Source: Sphaerisporangium cinnabarinum (GTDB lineage Bacteria; Actinomycetota; Actinomycetes; Actinomycetales; Cellulomonadaceae). Taken from it: a DNA stretch of 55,219 nucleotides. The notes under the pieces are model-generated. The model made no database searches and was not told the DNA's origin. It was given only the letters and a program-made list of their open reading frames with translations. A program made the position numbers and the translations under genes. This document shows, piece after piece, positions 10,378 through 18,869 of the stretch; position 1 is the stretch's first letter; each line of letters starts with the position of its first letter. The DNA is taken from positions 1 to 55,219 of the forward strand of contig QAPD01000008.1 of assembly GCA_003052455.1 (NCBI GenBank), read 5' to 3'.

Positions 10378-11183
10378 ATGCTCGACCAGCACGAGCGCAC
10401 GAACCAGCCCGAGCGATCGGCCGGGGTGCCTCGCACGGGGCACCGTCCCCGTGCTTCCCTCGCCGCCCGTCGGAGAGCCGCCGTCGGCTGTGTGCTCTCA
10501 GGACTCGTGGTCGCCGTCGTCCTCGCGGTCGTCCCGGGTGCACGCTGCCGATCGTCGAGACCGACGACGGCGCGACCCCTGTGGCGGCAGCGTCATCCCG
10601 GAGCGAGAACGAGTCGAGCGAGGCCGAGTCGGCGACCCCCGGACCTGCCTCGGAAGCGGAGCACGCGATCGTGTCGGGCCAGCCGATCCGGACGCCGTGC
10701 TGGTCCTACGAGGGTCCTGAGGCCTTCGTGAACAACGTGTCCACGGAGGAGGAGGACCGCTGCCACGGGGCCCTCGAGCTCTGGGGCGAGGTCGTCGACG
10801 GGGCGGTTGTGCCCACGGGCGTCGGGACGGTCTACGGGCAGGTGTCGGTCCAACCGGTGCGGGTCGCGACGTCCGAGGCGTGGGGGGTCGGGACCGATCT
10901 CGGGGGAGCGGTCGACCTCCTCGCGGACTCGTACTTCGCGGAGAACGGCAGCATCCTCAGCCTGCACGAGGCGACCACCCTCGACGGCGTCCCGGCGAAC
11001 GTCACCCGGGTCGACGGAACCTTCGAGGAGACGCGGACGAAGGCCTTCATCACGGCCTTCGCACCCGAGCGGTTCACGACGGGCACTGACGAGGTGCAGT
11101 TCTTCGTGATCGCGATCATCACCCCCTACGACAACGGCGACGAGCTCATCGAGCAGGTGGCGGGTTCGTGGACGTGGTCCTGA
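10378..11183 (+). pseudogene. Putative lipoprotein gene interrupted by a -1 frameshift
   Basis: ATG 10378 has AGGAGG 6 bases upstream. The first frame encodes a basic N-terminus and a hydrophobic segment (LSGLVVAVVLAVVPG), then degenerates into Arg-rich nonsense. From about 10535 the -1 frame takes over with sensible sequence to the stop at 11183 (PIVETDDGATPVAA; SWTWS at the end). Moving back one base at CCCGGGT (10533-10539) gives a junction reading VVPGC, a plausible lipobox, so the intact product would be a secreted lipoprotein of about 268 residues. A one-base loss or sequencing error is likeliest; programmed slippage is possible. Domain not recognised. Confidence 0.6.
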
Positions 11184-11224
11184 CGCGGCACCTCGTGCGC
11201 TCGGGGACGTCGTCCCCAGGAACG

Positions 11225-14200
11225 TCAGACGCTGAAGTACTTGGCCTCGGGGTGATGGAACACGAAACAGTCTGTCGACTGCTCGGGGTGGAGCTGGAGC
11301 TCCGCGGAGAGCTCGACACCCACGCGCTCGGGGCGCAGGAGCTCGACGACCTTCGTGCGGTCCTCCATGTCCGGGCAGGCGGGGTAGCCGAGCGAGAAGC
11401 GTGCCCCGCGGTACTCGAGCTTGAACATGCCCTCGACCTCGCTCGGGTCCTCGTCGGCGAACCCGAGCTCGGCGCGCACGCGCGAGTGCCACATCTCGGC
11501 CAGCGCCTCGGTGAGCTGCACCGACAGCCCGTGGAGCTCCATGTACTCGCGGTAGTGGTTCCCGGCGAACAGCTTCGCCGTGTGCTGGTCGACGCTCGCG
11601 CCCATGGTGACGAGCTGGACGGGCAGCACGTCGTAGCGGCCGGTCTCCTCGACCCACGACCGCGGCTTGACGAAGTCGGCGAGGCACAGGTGCCGGTCGC
11701 GGCGCTGACGCGGGAACGTGAAGCGCAGGCGCTCGGTCCCTGGCTCGCCGCCCGACCCGCCGTCGGGCGCGCCGATCCCCGCGAGCCCGGCGCCGTGGTG
11801 CGCGACGACGACGTCGTCACCCTCCGACCACACCGGGAAGTACCCGTACACGACCGACGGGTCGACGACGCCCTCGGTGCGGATCCGCTCGTACCAGGCG
11901 TTGAGGCGCGGGCGACCCTCGGTCTCGACGAGCTCCTCGTACGACGCCCCGTCGTCGCCACGCCCCGGCTTGAGACCCCACTGGCCCATGAACGTCGCGC
12001 GCTCGTCGAGGAACGCCGCGTACTCGGCGAGCTGGACGCCCTTGACGAGGCGCGTGCCCCAGAACGGGGGAGCGGGCACCGGGTTGTCGGCCGCGACGTC
12101 GGACCGCGCGGGCAGGTCCTCGACGGGCGTCTCGGTCACGGTGACCACCGCGTGCCGGCGCTTCTTCAGCGCGGGCAGCCCGACGGCGTCGGGCGACTCG
12201 CCGCGCGCGACGCGCACGAGCGGCTCCATGAGGCGCAGGCCCTCGAACGCGTCGCGCGCGTACCGGACCACGCCCGGGAACTGGCCCGCGAGGTCGTCCT
12301 CGACGTACGTGCGCGTGAGCGCCGCGCCACCGAGCAGGACCGGCCAGCGGCCGGCGAGCCCGCGCGACGCGAGCTCCGCGAGGTTCTCCTTCATGACGAC
12401 GGTGGACTTCACGAGGAGCCCGGACATGCCGATGACGTCGGCGTCGTGCTCCTCGGCGGCCTCGATCATCGCGGAGATCGGCTGCTTGATGCCGATGTTC
12501 ACGACCGTGTAGCCGTTGTTGGTGAGGATGATGTCGACGAGGTTCTTGCCGATGTCGTGCACGTCGCCGCGCACGGTCGCGAGCACGATCGTGCCCTTGG
12601 ACCCGCTCGCGCCCTCGACCTTCTCCATGTGCGGCTCGAGGTACGCGACGGCCGTCTTCATGACCTCGGCGGACTGGAGCACGAACGGGAGCTGCATCTC
12701 ACCACGCCCGAACAGGTCGCCCACGACCTTCATGCCCTCGAGCAGGTGCTCGTTGACGATGTCGAGCGCCGAGATGCCCGACGCCATCGCGGCGTCGAGG
12801 TCGTCCTCCAGTCCCTTGCGCGCGCCGTCGACGATCCGGCGCTCGAGCCGCTCGCCGACGGGGAGCGCCGCGAGCTCGGCCGCGCGCTGGTCCTTGAGCG
12901 CCGCCGAGTCCACGCCCTCGAACAGCTCGAGCAACCGGGCGAGCGGGTCGTGCACGAGGTTCCCCTCGTCGTCGTACCGCCGCCGGTCCCACACGAGGTC
13001 GAGCGCTGCCTCGCGCTGCTCGTCGGGGATCTGCGCGAGGGGGAGGATCTTCGCGGCGTGCACGATCGCGGAGTCCAGCCCGGCCTCGACCGCCTCGTGG
13101 AGGAACACCGAGTTGAGCACCGTGCGCGCCGCAGGGTTGAGGCCGAACGACACGTTCGAGACGCCGAGCGTCGTGTGGATGCCGGGGTAGCGGCGCGTGA
13201 TCTCGCGGATCGCCTCGATCGTCTCGATCGCGTCGCGCCGCGTCTCCTCCTGACCCGTGGCGATGGGGAACGTGAGGGCGTCGACGATGATGTCGTCCAC
13301 GCGCAGGCCCCAGTCGCGCGTCAGCGTCTCGACGAGCCGGGTCGCGATCTCCACCTTGCCCGACGCGGTGCGCGCCTGGCCCTCCTCGTCGATCGTGAGC
13401 GCGACGACGGCCGCCCCGTGCTCGACGACGTGCGGCATGATCCGCGCGAACCGCGACGTCGGCCCGTCGCCGTCCTCGAAGTTCACCGAGTTCACGACGG
13501 CGCGCCCGCCCACGAGCTCGAGGCCCGCCGCGATGACCTCGGGCTCCGTCGAGTCGATGACGAGCGGGAGCGTCGACGCGCTCGCGAGGCGCGAGACGAC
13601 CTGCTGCACGTCCGCGACGCCGTCGCGCCCCACGTAGTCGATGCAGACGTCGAGGAGGTGCGCGCCGTCGCGCGTCTGGGCGCGCGCGATCTCGACGCAC
13701 TCGTCCCAGTTCTCCGCCAGCATCGCCTCGCGGAACGCCTTCGACCCGTTCGCGTTCGTGCGCTCGCCGATCGCGAGGAAGGACGCGTCCTGGTGCAGGT
13801 CGGTGTGCGAGTACAGGCTCGCGACGCCGTTCTCCCGCTCGGGGTGGCGCTCGACGACGGGCCGCGCGCGCACCGCCTCGACGACGCGGCGCAGGTGCTC
13901 GGGGGTCGTGCCGCAGCAGCCGCCCACGAGGCCCAGGCCGAACTCGGTGACGAACTGGGTGTGCGCGGCGGCGAGCTCGTCCGGCGTCAGCGGGTACGTC
14001 GCCCCGTTCGGGCCGAGCACCGGCAGCCCTGCGTTGGGCATGCACGTCACGGGGATCTCCGCGTGCCGCGACAGGTGGCGCAGGTGCTCGCTCATCTCGG
14101 CCGGGCCGGTCGCGCAGTTGAGACCGATCGCGTCGACGTCGAGCGCCTGGAGCGTGGTCAGCGCGGCCCCGATCTCGGAGCCCATGAGCATCGTGCCCGT

Positions 14201-14818
14201 CGTCTCGACGGTCACCTGGACGATCACGGGCACGCGCCGCCCGACGTCGCGCATCGCGTTCCGCGACCCGGTCACCGCGGCCTTCGCCTGGAGCAGGTCC
14301 TGGCTCGTCTCCACGAGGATCGCGTCCGCCCCGCCCTCCAGGAGGCCCGCGGCCTGCTCCGCGAACGTGTCGCGCAGGTGCGCGTACGTCGTGTGCCCGA
14401 GGCTCGGCAGCTTGGTCCCGGGCCCCATCGAGCCGAGCACCCAGCGCGGGTGGTCGGCGGTCGCGAACGCGTCCGCGCGCTCGCGCGCGATCCGCGCCCC
14501 GGCCGCGGCGAGCTCGCGGATCCGGTCGTCGACGTCGTAGTCCGACAGGTTGGACCAGTTGGCCCCGAACGTGTTCGTCTCGATCGCGTCCACCCCGACC
14601 TCGAGGTACGCGTCGTGCACGGCCGCGATGATGTCGGGTCGCGAGACGTTGAGGATCTCGTTGCAGCCCTCCAGGCCCTCGTAGTCCTCCAGCGTCGGGT
14701 CCTGCGCCTGGATCATCGTGCCCATCGCGCCGTCGGCCACGACGACGCGCGTGCGCAGCGCGTCCGCGAGGGCCCGGGAGCGGGCGTCGGCGAGGTCCTG
14801 AGGAACGACGGTCGGCAT
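11225..14818 (-). CDS. metH: Cobalamin-dependent methionine synthase
   Basis: A full-length 1197-residue enzyme that transfers methyl from 5-methyltetrahydrofolate to homocysteine in the cytosol. Domains in order: homocysteine-binding barrel starting VVVADGAMGTMIQAQD, with zinc-ligand cysteines in GLNCATGP and GGCCGTTPEH; pterin-binding domain (GERTNANGSKAF); cobalamin domain with the axial histidine in DVHDIGKNLV; and the AdoMet reactivation domain ending with RGARFSLGYPACPD. All modules are present. The ATG at 14818 follows TACGCT by 6 bases with no ribosome site, so the transcript is probably leaderless. I saw no cobalamin riboswitch in the short upstream region. Confidence 0.97.
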   Translation of the reverse strand: MPTVVPQDLADARSRALADALRTRVVVADGAMGTMIQAQDPTLEDYEGLEGCNEILNVSRPDIIAAVHDAYLEVGVDAIETNTFGANWSNLSDYDVDDRIRELAAAGARIARERADAFATADHPRWVLGSMGPGTKLPSLGHTTYAHLRDTFAEQAAGLLEGGADAILVETSQDLLQAKAAVTGSRNAMRDVGRRVPVIVQVTVETTGTMLMGSEIGAALTTLQALDVDAIGLNCATGPAEMSEHLRHLSRHAEIPVTCMPNAGLPVLGPNGATYPLTPDELAAAHTQFVTEFGLGLVGGCCGTTPEHLRRVVEAVRARPVVERHPERENGVASLYSHTDLHQDASFLAIGERTNANGSKAFREAMLAENWDECVEIARAQTRDGAHLLDVCIDYVGRDGVADVQQVVSRLASASTLPLVIDSTEPEVIAAGLELVGGRAVVNSVNFEDGDGPTSRFARIMPHVVEHGAAVVALTIDEEGQARTASGKVEIATRLVETLTRDWGLRVDDIIVDALTFPIATGQEETRRDAIETIEAIREITRRYPGIHTTLGVSNVSFGLNPAARTVLNSVFLHEAVEAGLDSAIVHAAKILPLAQIPDEQREAALDLVWDRRRYDDEGNLVHDPLARLLELFEGVDSAALKDQRAAELAALPVGERLERRIVDGARKGLEDDLDAAMASGISALDIVNEHLLEGMKVVGDLFGRGEMQLPFVLQSAEVMKTAVAYLEPHMEKVEGASGSKGTIVLATVRGDVHDIGKNLVDIILTNNGYTVVNIGIKQPISAMIEAAEEHDADVIGMSGLLVKSTVVMKENLAELASRGLAGRWPVLLGGAALTRTYVEDDLAGQFPGVVRYARDAFEGLRLMEPLVRVARGESPDAVGLPALKKRRHAVVTVTETPVEDLPARSDVAADNPVPAPPFWGTRLVKGVQLAEYAAFLDERATFMGQWGLKPGRGDDGASYEELVETEGRPRLNAWYERIRTEGVVDPSVVYGYFPVWSEGDDVVVAHHGAGLAGIGAPDGGSGGEPGTERLRFTFPRQRRDRHLCLADFVKPRSWVEETGRYDVLPVQLVTMGASVDQHTAKLFAGNHYREYMELHGLSVQLTEALAEMWHSRVRAELGFADEDPSEVEGMFKLEYRGARFSLGYPACPDMEDRTKVVELLRPERVGVELSAELQLHPEQSTDCFVFHHPEAKYFSV

Positions 14819-14824
14819 GCTCGC

Positions 14825-14932
14825 AGCGTAGAACGCGCGCGGCAGGGCACGGCGAGCCGTCTCAGCGGACCGGCACGATGTCCGGGCGACGAGGAAAAGC
14901 ACGTGCCCGACGGCGCGGGCGCCCTCTACCGT
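14825..14932. promoter_or_regulatory. Divergent leaderless-type promoters of metH and the GNAT gene
   Basis: On the minus strand TACGCT (complement of 14825-14830) ends 6 bases before the metH ATG. On the plus strand TACCGT (14927-14932) ends 7 bases before ATG 14940. Neither gene has a Shine-Dalgarno sequence. Confidence 0.55.
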
Positions 14933-14939
14933 GGTGGCC

Positions 14940-16073
14940 ATGGCCTCTCCCTCGACGACCGACCGTGCCGAGGCGGCACCCCCGACGCTCGCCCCGATCG
15001 CCGAGCGCGCCGCCGCGCCGTCGACCCTGCCGCCGGTGACGGCGGGCGGGCTCACGTGGCGCCCGGCCACGCCCGCCGACGCGCCGGCGCTGCTCACGCT
15101 GCGCAACGACATCGCGGAGGCGGACGACGAGCCGTACCGCGAGACGCTCGCGGAGATCGAGGAGATCTTCACCGCCCCGTGGCGCGACGTCGCGGCCGAC
15201 TCGATCGTCGGCGTCGACGCCGACGGGACGCTGCGCGCCTACGGGATGGTCGACACCAACCCCGGGGACGCGCGCACCGTGCGGGCGTTCCTCGGCGGCG
15301 GCGTCCATCCCACCCACCGAGGGCGGGGCATCGGGCGCGAGGTGCTCGCCTGGCAGGTCGCTCGTGCCCGGCAGGTGCTCGCCGCGAGCGGCAAGGAGCT
15401 GCCCGCGCGGCTCGCCGTCTTCGGGGAGGACACCGACCCGCCCGAGAAGGCGCGGCTCTACGCGCGGTTCGGGTTCGCCGCCCGCCGCTTCTACTCCGAC
15501 CTGCGCCGCGACCTCGCGGCCCCGGTGCCCGACGTCCCGCTCGACGGGTCCCTGCGCGTCGTCCGCTGGACCACCGAGCTCGACGAGGCGACGCGCCTCG
15601 CGCACAACGACGCGTTCCGCGACCACTGGGGGAGCGAGCCCCGCACCGCCGAGGCCTGGACGCACGGGCGCAGCGAGTTCGCGCCGCAGTGGTCGTTCCT
15701 CGTGGTCGACGACGCGCCCGACGTCGGCGCTCTCCTCGCCGACCCGGCCACCGACCCCGAGACCGCGGCCGCGCTGCGCGCGGGCGAGCCGCTCGTCGTC
15801 GGCTACGAGATGGCGGGCCGGTACGACGAGGACTTCCCCGTGCGGGGGTACACGTTCGGGTACACCGAGCTCCTCGGCGTCCGGCGCGCGTACCGCGGTC
15901 GCCGCGTCGCCGTCGCGGCGCTCGCGGCCGCGATGCGCGCGTTCGCGGCGGACGGCATGCAGTACGCCGCGCTCGACGTCGACACCGAGAACCCGTCCGG
16001 TGCGCACGGCCTCTACGCGAGCCTCGGCTACGAGAAGGTCACCGGCTCGCGCATGTACTCGATCGAGCTCTGA
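14940..16073 (+). CDS. Two-domain GNAT family N-acetyltransferase
   Basis: A 377-residue protein with two GNAT modules. The first (about 40-180) has an acetyl-CoA-binding loop HPTHRGRGIGREVLAWQVA. The second (about 190-377) has a degenerate counterpart VRRAYRGRRVAVAALAAAMR and a conserved end reading NPSGAHGLYASLGYEKV. This tandem arrangement resembles actinobacterial mycothiol synthase-like and related acetyltransferases, but MshD itself is normally shorter, so I do not assign it. Acetyl-CoA-dependent acylation of a small molecule is expected; substrate unknown. ATG 14940 lies 7 bases after TACCGT. Confidence 0.85.
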   Translation: MASPSTTDRAEAAPPTLAPIAERAAAPSTLPPVTAGGLTWRPATPADAPALLTLRNDIAEADDEPYRETLAEIEEIFTAPWRDVAADSIVGVDADGTLRAYGMVDTNPGDARTVRAFLGGGVHPTHRGRGIGREVLAWQVARARQVLAASGKELPARLAVFGEDTDPPEKARLYARFGFAARRFYSDLRRDLAAPVPDVPLDGSLRVVRWTTELDEATRLAHNDAFRDHWGSEPRTAEAWTHGRSEFAPQWSFLVVDDAPDVGALLADPATDPETAAALRAGEPLVVGYEMAGRYDEDFPVRGYTFGYTELLGVRRAYRGRRVAVAALAAAMRAFAADGMQYAALDVDTENPSGAHGLYASLGYEKVTGSRMYSIEL

Positions 16074-16107
16074 GCGAGCTCGAGGTTTCCCGTCGCCGCG
16101 TGCCGCC

Positions 16108-16134
16108 GGCGCTCTGAGGACTCGTCAGAGCGCC
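16108..16134. terminator. Hairpin between convergent genes
   Basis: GGCGCTCTGA (16108-16117) pairs perfectly with TCAGAGCGCC (16125-16134) across a 7-base loop. The right arm overlaps the stop codon of the minus-strand gene ending at 16125. It probably ends transcription in both directions. Confidence 0.6.
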
Positions 16135-16775
16135 GTCGCGCACCAGCGTGCGAGTTCCGCAGCGGCGGCTTCCTCGTCCTCGAACGAGCCGCACCACCAC
16201 GCGGACAGGACGAAGGACCCGCCGGAGAGCTCGTACTGCCAGTCGTCCCGGCACGCGTCCCGGTGGCGCGAGGCGTGATCGCTCGTCCGGGCCTCGCGGT
16301 CCAGGGCGTCGAGCCAGGGACGGACCTCCCCGCTCGCGACGACGCAGGCCTCGAACACCTCGACAGCGTGGACCGGTCCTGGTTCCCGGCGCAGCGTCGC
16401 GGTCCACCACGCGTCGAGGAACTCCCGGATCGACGACGACTGCGGGGTCGGCCATGCCGACCAGCCCCCGGCCGCGAGACCGCGTGCGGCCTGGGACGGC
16501 TCGGACTCGCCGTCGGCGAGGGCGCGGACGACGGCCGGGAGCACTCGCCGGATCATCGCCGGCTGGTCGTCCCAGTGGAGCGGATCCTTCCTGGCGACCC
16601 TCACCGCGAGATCTCGCGGCACCGCGATGCCGGGCGTGCGGAGCAGCAGCAGCTCGGTCTCGCTGAAGCAGCGGCCGCAACCGTCCTCGTCCGCCGAGGC
16701 GGGAGCGTCACGGAAGACCCGTGCGACGTGCTCCGTGGCGGCGACGAGCGCGGTGTCCGCACCGCCGTCGGTCAC
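16125..16775 (-). CDS. Hypothetical protein coupled to a zinc metallopeptidase
   Basis: A 216-residue, apparently soluble and acidic protein that I do not recognise. Visible features are a CGRC pair near residue 31 (GCGRCFSETELLLL), several Trp-rich stretches (GGWSAWPTP; FLDAWWTAT) and a C-terminal SAWWCGSFEDEEAAAAELARW helix, shortened: the key part is AWWCGSFEDEE. GTG 16775 overlaps the metallopeptidase stop by 4 bases (GTGA), so the two are translationally coupled. It could be an accessory or immunity-type partner of the peptidase; that is inference from context only. Confidence 0.75.
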   Translation of the reverse strand: MTDGGADTALVAATEHVARVFRDAPASADEDGCGRCFSETELLLLRTPGIAVPRDLAVRVARKDPLHWDDQPAMIRRVLPAVVRALADGESEPSQAARGLAAGGWSAWPTPQSSSIREFLDAWWTATLRREPGPVHAVEVFEACVVASGEVRPWLDALDREARTSDHASRHRDACRDDWQYELSGGSFVLSAWWCGSFEDEEAAAAELARWCATAL

Positions 16776-17677
16776 AGCGTCGACGCGGAGAGAGCGTCGC
16801 AGTCCTGGAGCGTGCCGCCCTCGTAGCCGGTCGTGAACCAGCGCTGGCGCTGCTCGCTCGACCCGTGGGTCCAGCCCTCGGGGTTGACCTGGCCGGTCGC
16901 GGCCTCCTGGATGCGGTCGTCGCCGACGGCGGACGCCGCGGACAGCGCGTCGTCCAGCTGCTGCTCGGTGATCGGGGCGAGGAACGTCACGCCCGTGTCC
17001 GGGTCGACGGTGGTCGCCGCGTGGCCCGCCCACATGCCGGCGAGGCAGTCGGCCATGAGCTCGATGCGCACGGAGTCGGACTCCGGGCCCGTGCCCTGCC
17101 GGTCCGCCGTGTCCATGGCGCCGGTGAGCTGCTCGATGTGGTGCCCGAACTCGTGCGCGACGACGTACATCTCCGCGAGCCCGCCGTCGTTCGCGCCGAA
17201 GCGGTTCGTCAGGTCGTCGTAGAAGCCGAGGTCGATGTACACCGTCTGGTCGGGCGGGCAGTAGAACGGCCCGACGGCGCTCGTCGCCGCACCGCAGCCC
17301 GTCGAGACCTGCCCGGTGAAGCTCACGACCTCGGGCAGCGCGTACTCGACGCCGGCCTGCTCGGGGAGGGCCTCGGTCCAGTAGGCGTCGAGCGACTGGA
17401 CGGTGCCGTTGAGCCGGCACTCGCGCGTCGTGTTCGCCTGCTCGGCGGTGCACGTGTCGATGTACTCCTGCTGACCGTCGCCGTACGCGCCCGGGTCCGA
17501 CCCGTCGCCACCGGTCAGCGCGCTGAGGTCGACGCCCGTCTGGTTGCCGACGAACGCGATGAGCAGCGCGACGAGCACCGCGCCGATCCCGCCGCCCGCG
17601 ATCAACGGGCCGCGCCCGCGGCCGCCACCCTTGCGGACGCGTCCGCCCTCGAACGATCCGCCTTCCTGGAATGTCAC
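16772..17677 (-). CDS. Neutral zinc metallopeptidase (YpfJ/KPN_02809 family)
   Basis: A 301-residue membrane-anchored zincin. A Gly/Arg-rich cytoplasmic N-terminus precedes one membrane helix at about 25-43, then an extracellular domain. The zinc site is HEFGH at 175-179, with a downstream ELMADCLAGMWAGH block supplying the third ligand (Glu/Asp). The family ending NPEGWTHGSSEQRQRWF is intact. CPPDQTVYID is another family landmark. The GTG start follows TAGCGT by 6 bases (leaderless). First gene of an operon with the 216-residue unknown. Natural substrates of the family are not known. Confidence 0.9.
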   Translation of the reverse strand: MTFQEGGSFEGGRVRKGGGRGRGPLIAGGGIGAVLVALLIAFVGNQTGVDLSALTGGDGSDPGAYGDGQQEYIDTCTAEQANTTRECRLNGTVQSLDAYWTEALPEQAGVEYALPEVVSFTGQVSTGCGAATSAVGPFYCPPDQTVYIDLGFYDDLTNRFGANDGGLAEMYVVAHEFGHHIEQLTGAMDTADRQGTGPESDSVRIELMADCLAGMWAGHAATTVDPDTGVTFLAPITEQQLDDALSAASAVGDDRIQEAATGQVNPEGWTHGSSEQRQRWFTTGYEGGTLQDCDALSASTL

Positions 17678-17683
17678 AGGGGA

Positions 17684-17689
17684 ACGCTA
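17684..17689 (-). promoter_or_regulatory. Leaderless-type -10 (TAGCGT) of the metallopeptidase gene
   Basis: On the minus strand TAGCGT ends 6 bases before GTG 17677, with no ribosome site between. Confidence 0.5.
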
Positions 17690-17711
17690 CCGCCGAGCGC
17701 GGCCGCAGGCC

Positions 17712-18245
17712 TCAGAAACGGACCAGTGCGCGCAGCACGCGCGCGAGCAGGTCGTGGTCGCCGCGGTGCTCGTGCCGCTCACCGGGCCCGACGACGGGCG
17801 CCGGTGGCTCGCGACGCGGCAGCGTCCCGGGGTCCTCGCCCGGGGCCTCGGCGACGGTCTCGGCCAGGTAGGTGTCGACGAAGTCTACGAGGAACCGTTC
17901 GACGCGGCGGCCCGTGAGGGCGATGTTCCAGTCCGTCGGGCCCACGAGGATGACCGACAGGTCCTGCCCGAGCAGGTAGACGAAGACGCACGCCTCCGCG
18001 GTGTTGAGGATGCACCGCGCCGAGCTGCCCGGGACGGCCGGGCCCCGGGTGAGGGCCGCGGCGACGGCCCGCGCCACCTCGACCACCGGCCCGGGGGAGG
18101 GGCCGGCGCTGCCGAGGACCCGGCCGCCGGGCCCGAGCGCCAGCACGTGCGCCTCGTGGTCGAGGGCGTCGTCGATGCCCCGCAGCACGTCCACCACGCT
18201 GCGGGGGGCGACCCGCCCGGGCTGGTCGAGGGCGTCCGCGACCAC
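17712..18245 (-). CDS. Hypothetical protein paired with a roadblock/LC7 protein
   Basis: A 177-residue protein. The middle (about 15-130) shows alternating strands and helices with VVDVLRGIDDALDHEAHVLAL, shortened: key parts are HEAHVLALGPGGRVLGSAG and CVFVYLLGQDLSVILVGPTD. These resemble the fold pattern of roadblock/LC7 domains but without a clear family match. The C-terminus is Pro/Glu-rich. The proposed start GTG 18245 lies 5 bases past the stop of the upstream roadblock gene; no good ribosome site is visible. It probably forms a complex with that protein; function unknown. Confidence 0.65.
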   Translation of the reverse strand: MVADALDQPGRVAPRSVVDVLRGIDDALDHEAHVLALGPGGRVLGSAGPSPGPVVEVARAVAAALTRGPAVPGSSARCILNTAEACVFVYLLGQDLSVILVGPTDWNIALTGRRVERFLVDFVDTYLAETVAEAPGEDPGTLPRREPPAPVVGPGERHEHRGDHDLLARVLRALVRF

Positions 18246-18250
18246 GGGCG

Positions 18251-18619
18251 TCAGAGCGACAGCGACTCGTCGAGCTGGGCCAGGCCGCGGCGCGCGAGCG
18301 CGAGGTTCGCCCGTCCGCGGTCGAGCACGAGGTAGGAGAACGTGCCGCGCAGGCTCTCGCGCTGCGCGAGACGGATGAGGTGGTACTGGCGGCCGAGCGT
18401 GATGAGGATGTCCTCGATGCCGTCCTCGAGACCGAGCTGCTCGATCGCCCGGAGCTTGGCACGGATGACCTCGGTGTTGGCCGCCGCGGCGAGCTCGAGG
18501 TCGAACGGGGCGGTCTGCTTCTGGACCAGGGCCATCCCGCTGCTGTAGTCGACGACCGCGATCGCGATCGCCCCGTCCAGCTCGAGGACCGTGCTCAGTG
18601 CTGCTTCGGCGTTGCTCAA
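18251..18619 (-). CDS. Roadblock/LC7 domain protein (MglB-like)
   Basis: A 122-residue protein that is one roadblock/LC7 domain: ALSTVLELDGAIAIAVVDYS at the start, SGMALVQKQ in the second strand, and a C-terminal TFSYLVLDRGRANLALARRG, each at the expected place. Such proteins regulate small GTPases such as MglA or serve as dimeric adaptors. No GTPase is encoded nearby. I chose TTG 18619 because AAGGAGA lies 6-8 bases upstream and the domain starts immediately after. It is first in a two-gene operon with the 177-residue protein. Confidence 0.85.
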   Translation of the reverse strand: MSNAEAALSTVLELDGAIAIAVVDYSSGMALVQKQTAPFDLELAAAANTEVIRAKLRAIEQLGLEDGIEDILITLGRQYHLIRLAQRESLRGTFSYLVLDRGRANLALARRGLAQLDESLSL

Positions 18620-18789
18620 CGTGCTCTCCTTGCTCGGGCCGGACCGCGGTCTCGTCCGTGGTCCGGGTCGTCCGGAGGCTAGCATGATGGGCTGATTGTC
18701 CCGTTCTGTTCCACGCCCGCCGCAGGCCCCGTGCGAGGGTTCGCGGGACGGTCCGTGGAAAGACCGCGCGAGAGCGAGCCCGCGGCCCG

Positions 18790-18795
18790 TAGAAT
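18790..18795 (+). promoter_or_regulatory. Candidate -10 (TAGAAT) for the ABC-F gene
   Basis: TAGAAT is the best hexamer in the 250-base gap between the divergent roadblock and ABC-F genes, giving a leader of about 65-70 nt. No convincing -35 is seen. The remainder of the gap shows nothing else I can name. Confidence 0.4.
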
Positions 18796-18869
18796 CGTCG
18801 GGCCCCGTCGATCGGATCGCCCCACCAGGCTGGATCCACCGGGGTCACCCCTTCGGAGAGGACCTGCAC

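Noticed and set aside
11203-11217. GGGGAC-GTC-GTCCCC as a terminator between the frameshifted gene and metH
   Set aside because: A 6-bp stem is common by chance in this GC-rich DNA and no other support exists.
11168-16117. A 1649-codon open frame on the plus strand opposite metH
   Set aside because: It is an antisense shadow created by high-GC codon bias. The translation is Arg/Ala/Val-rich with no domain, while the minus strand encodes a complete MetH.
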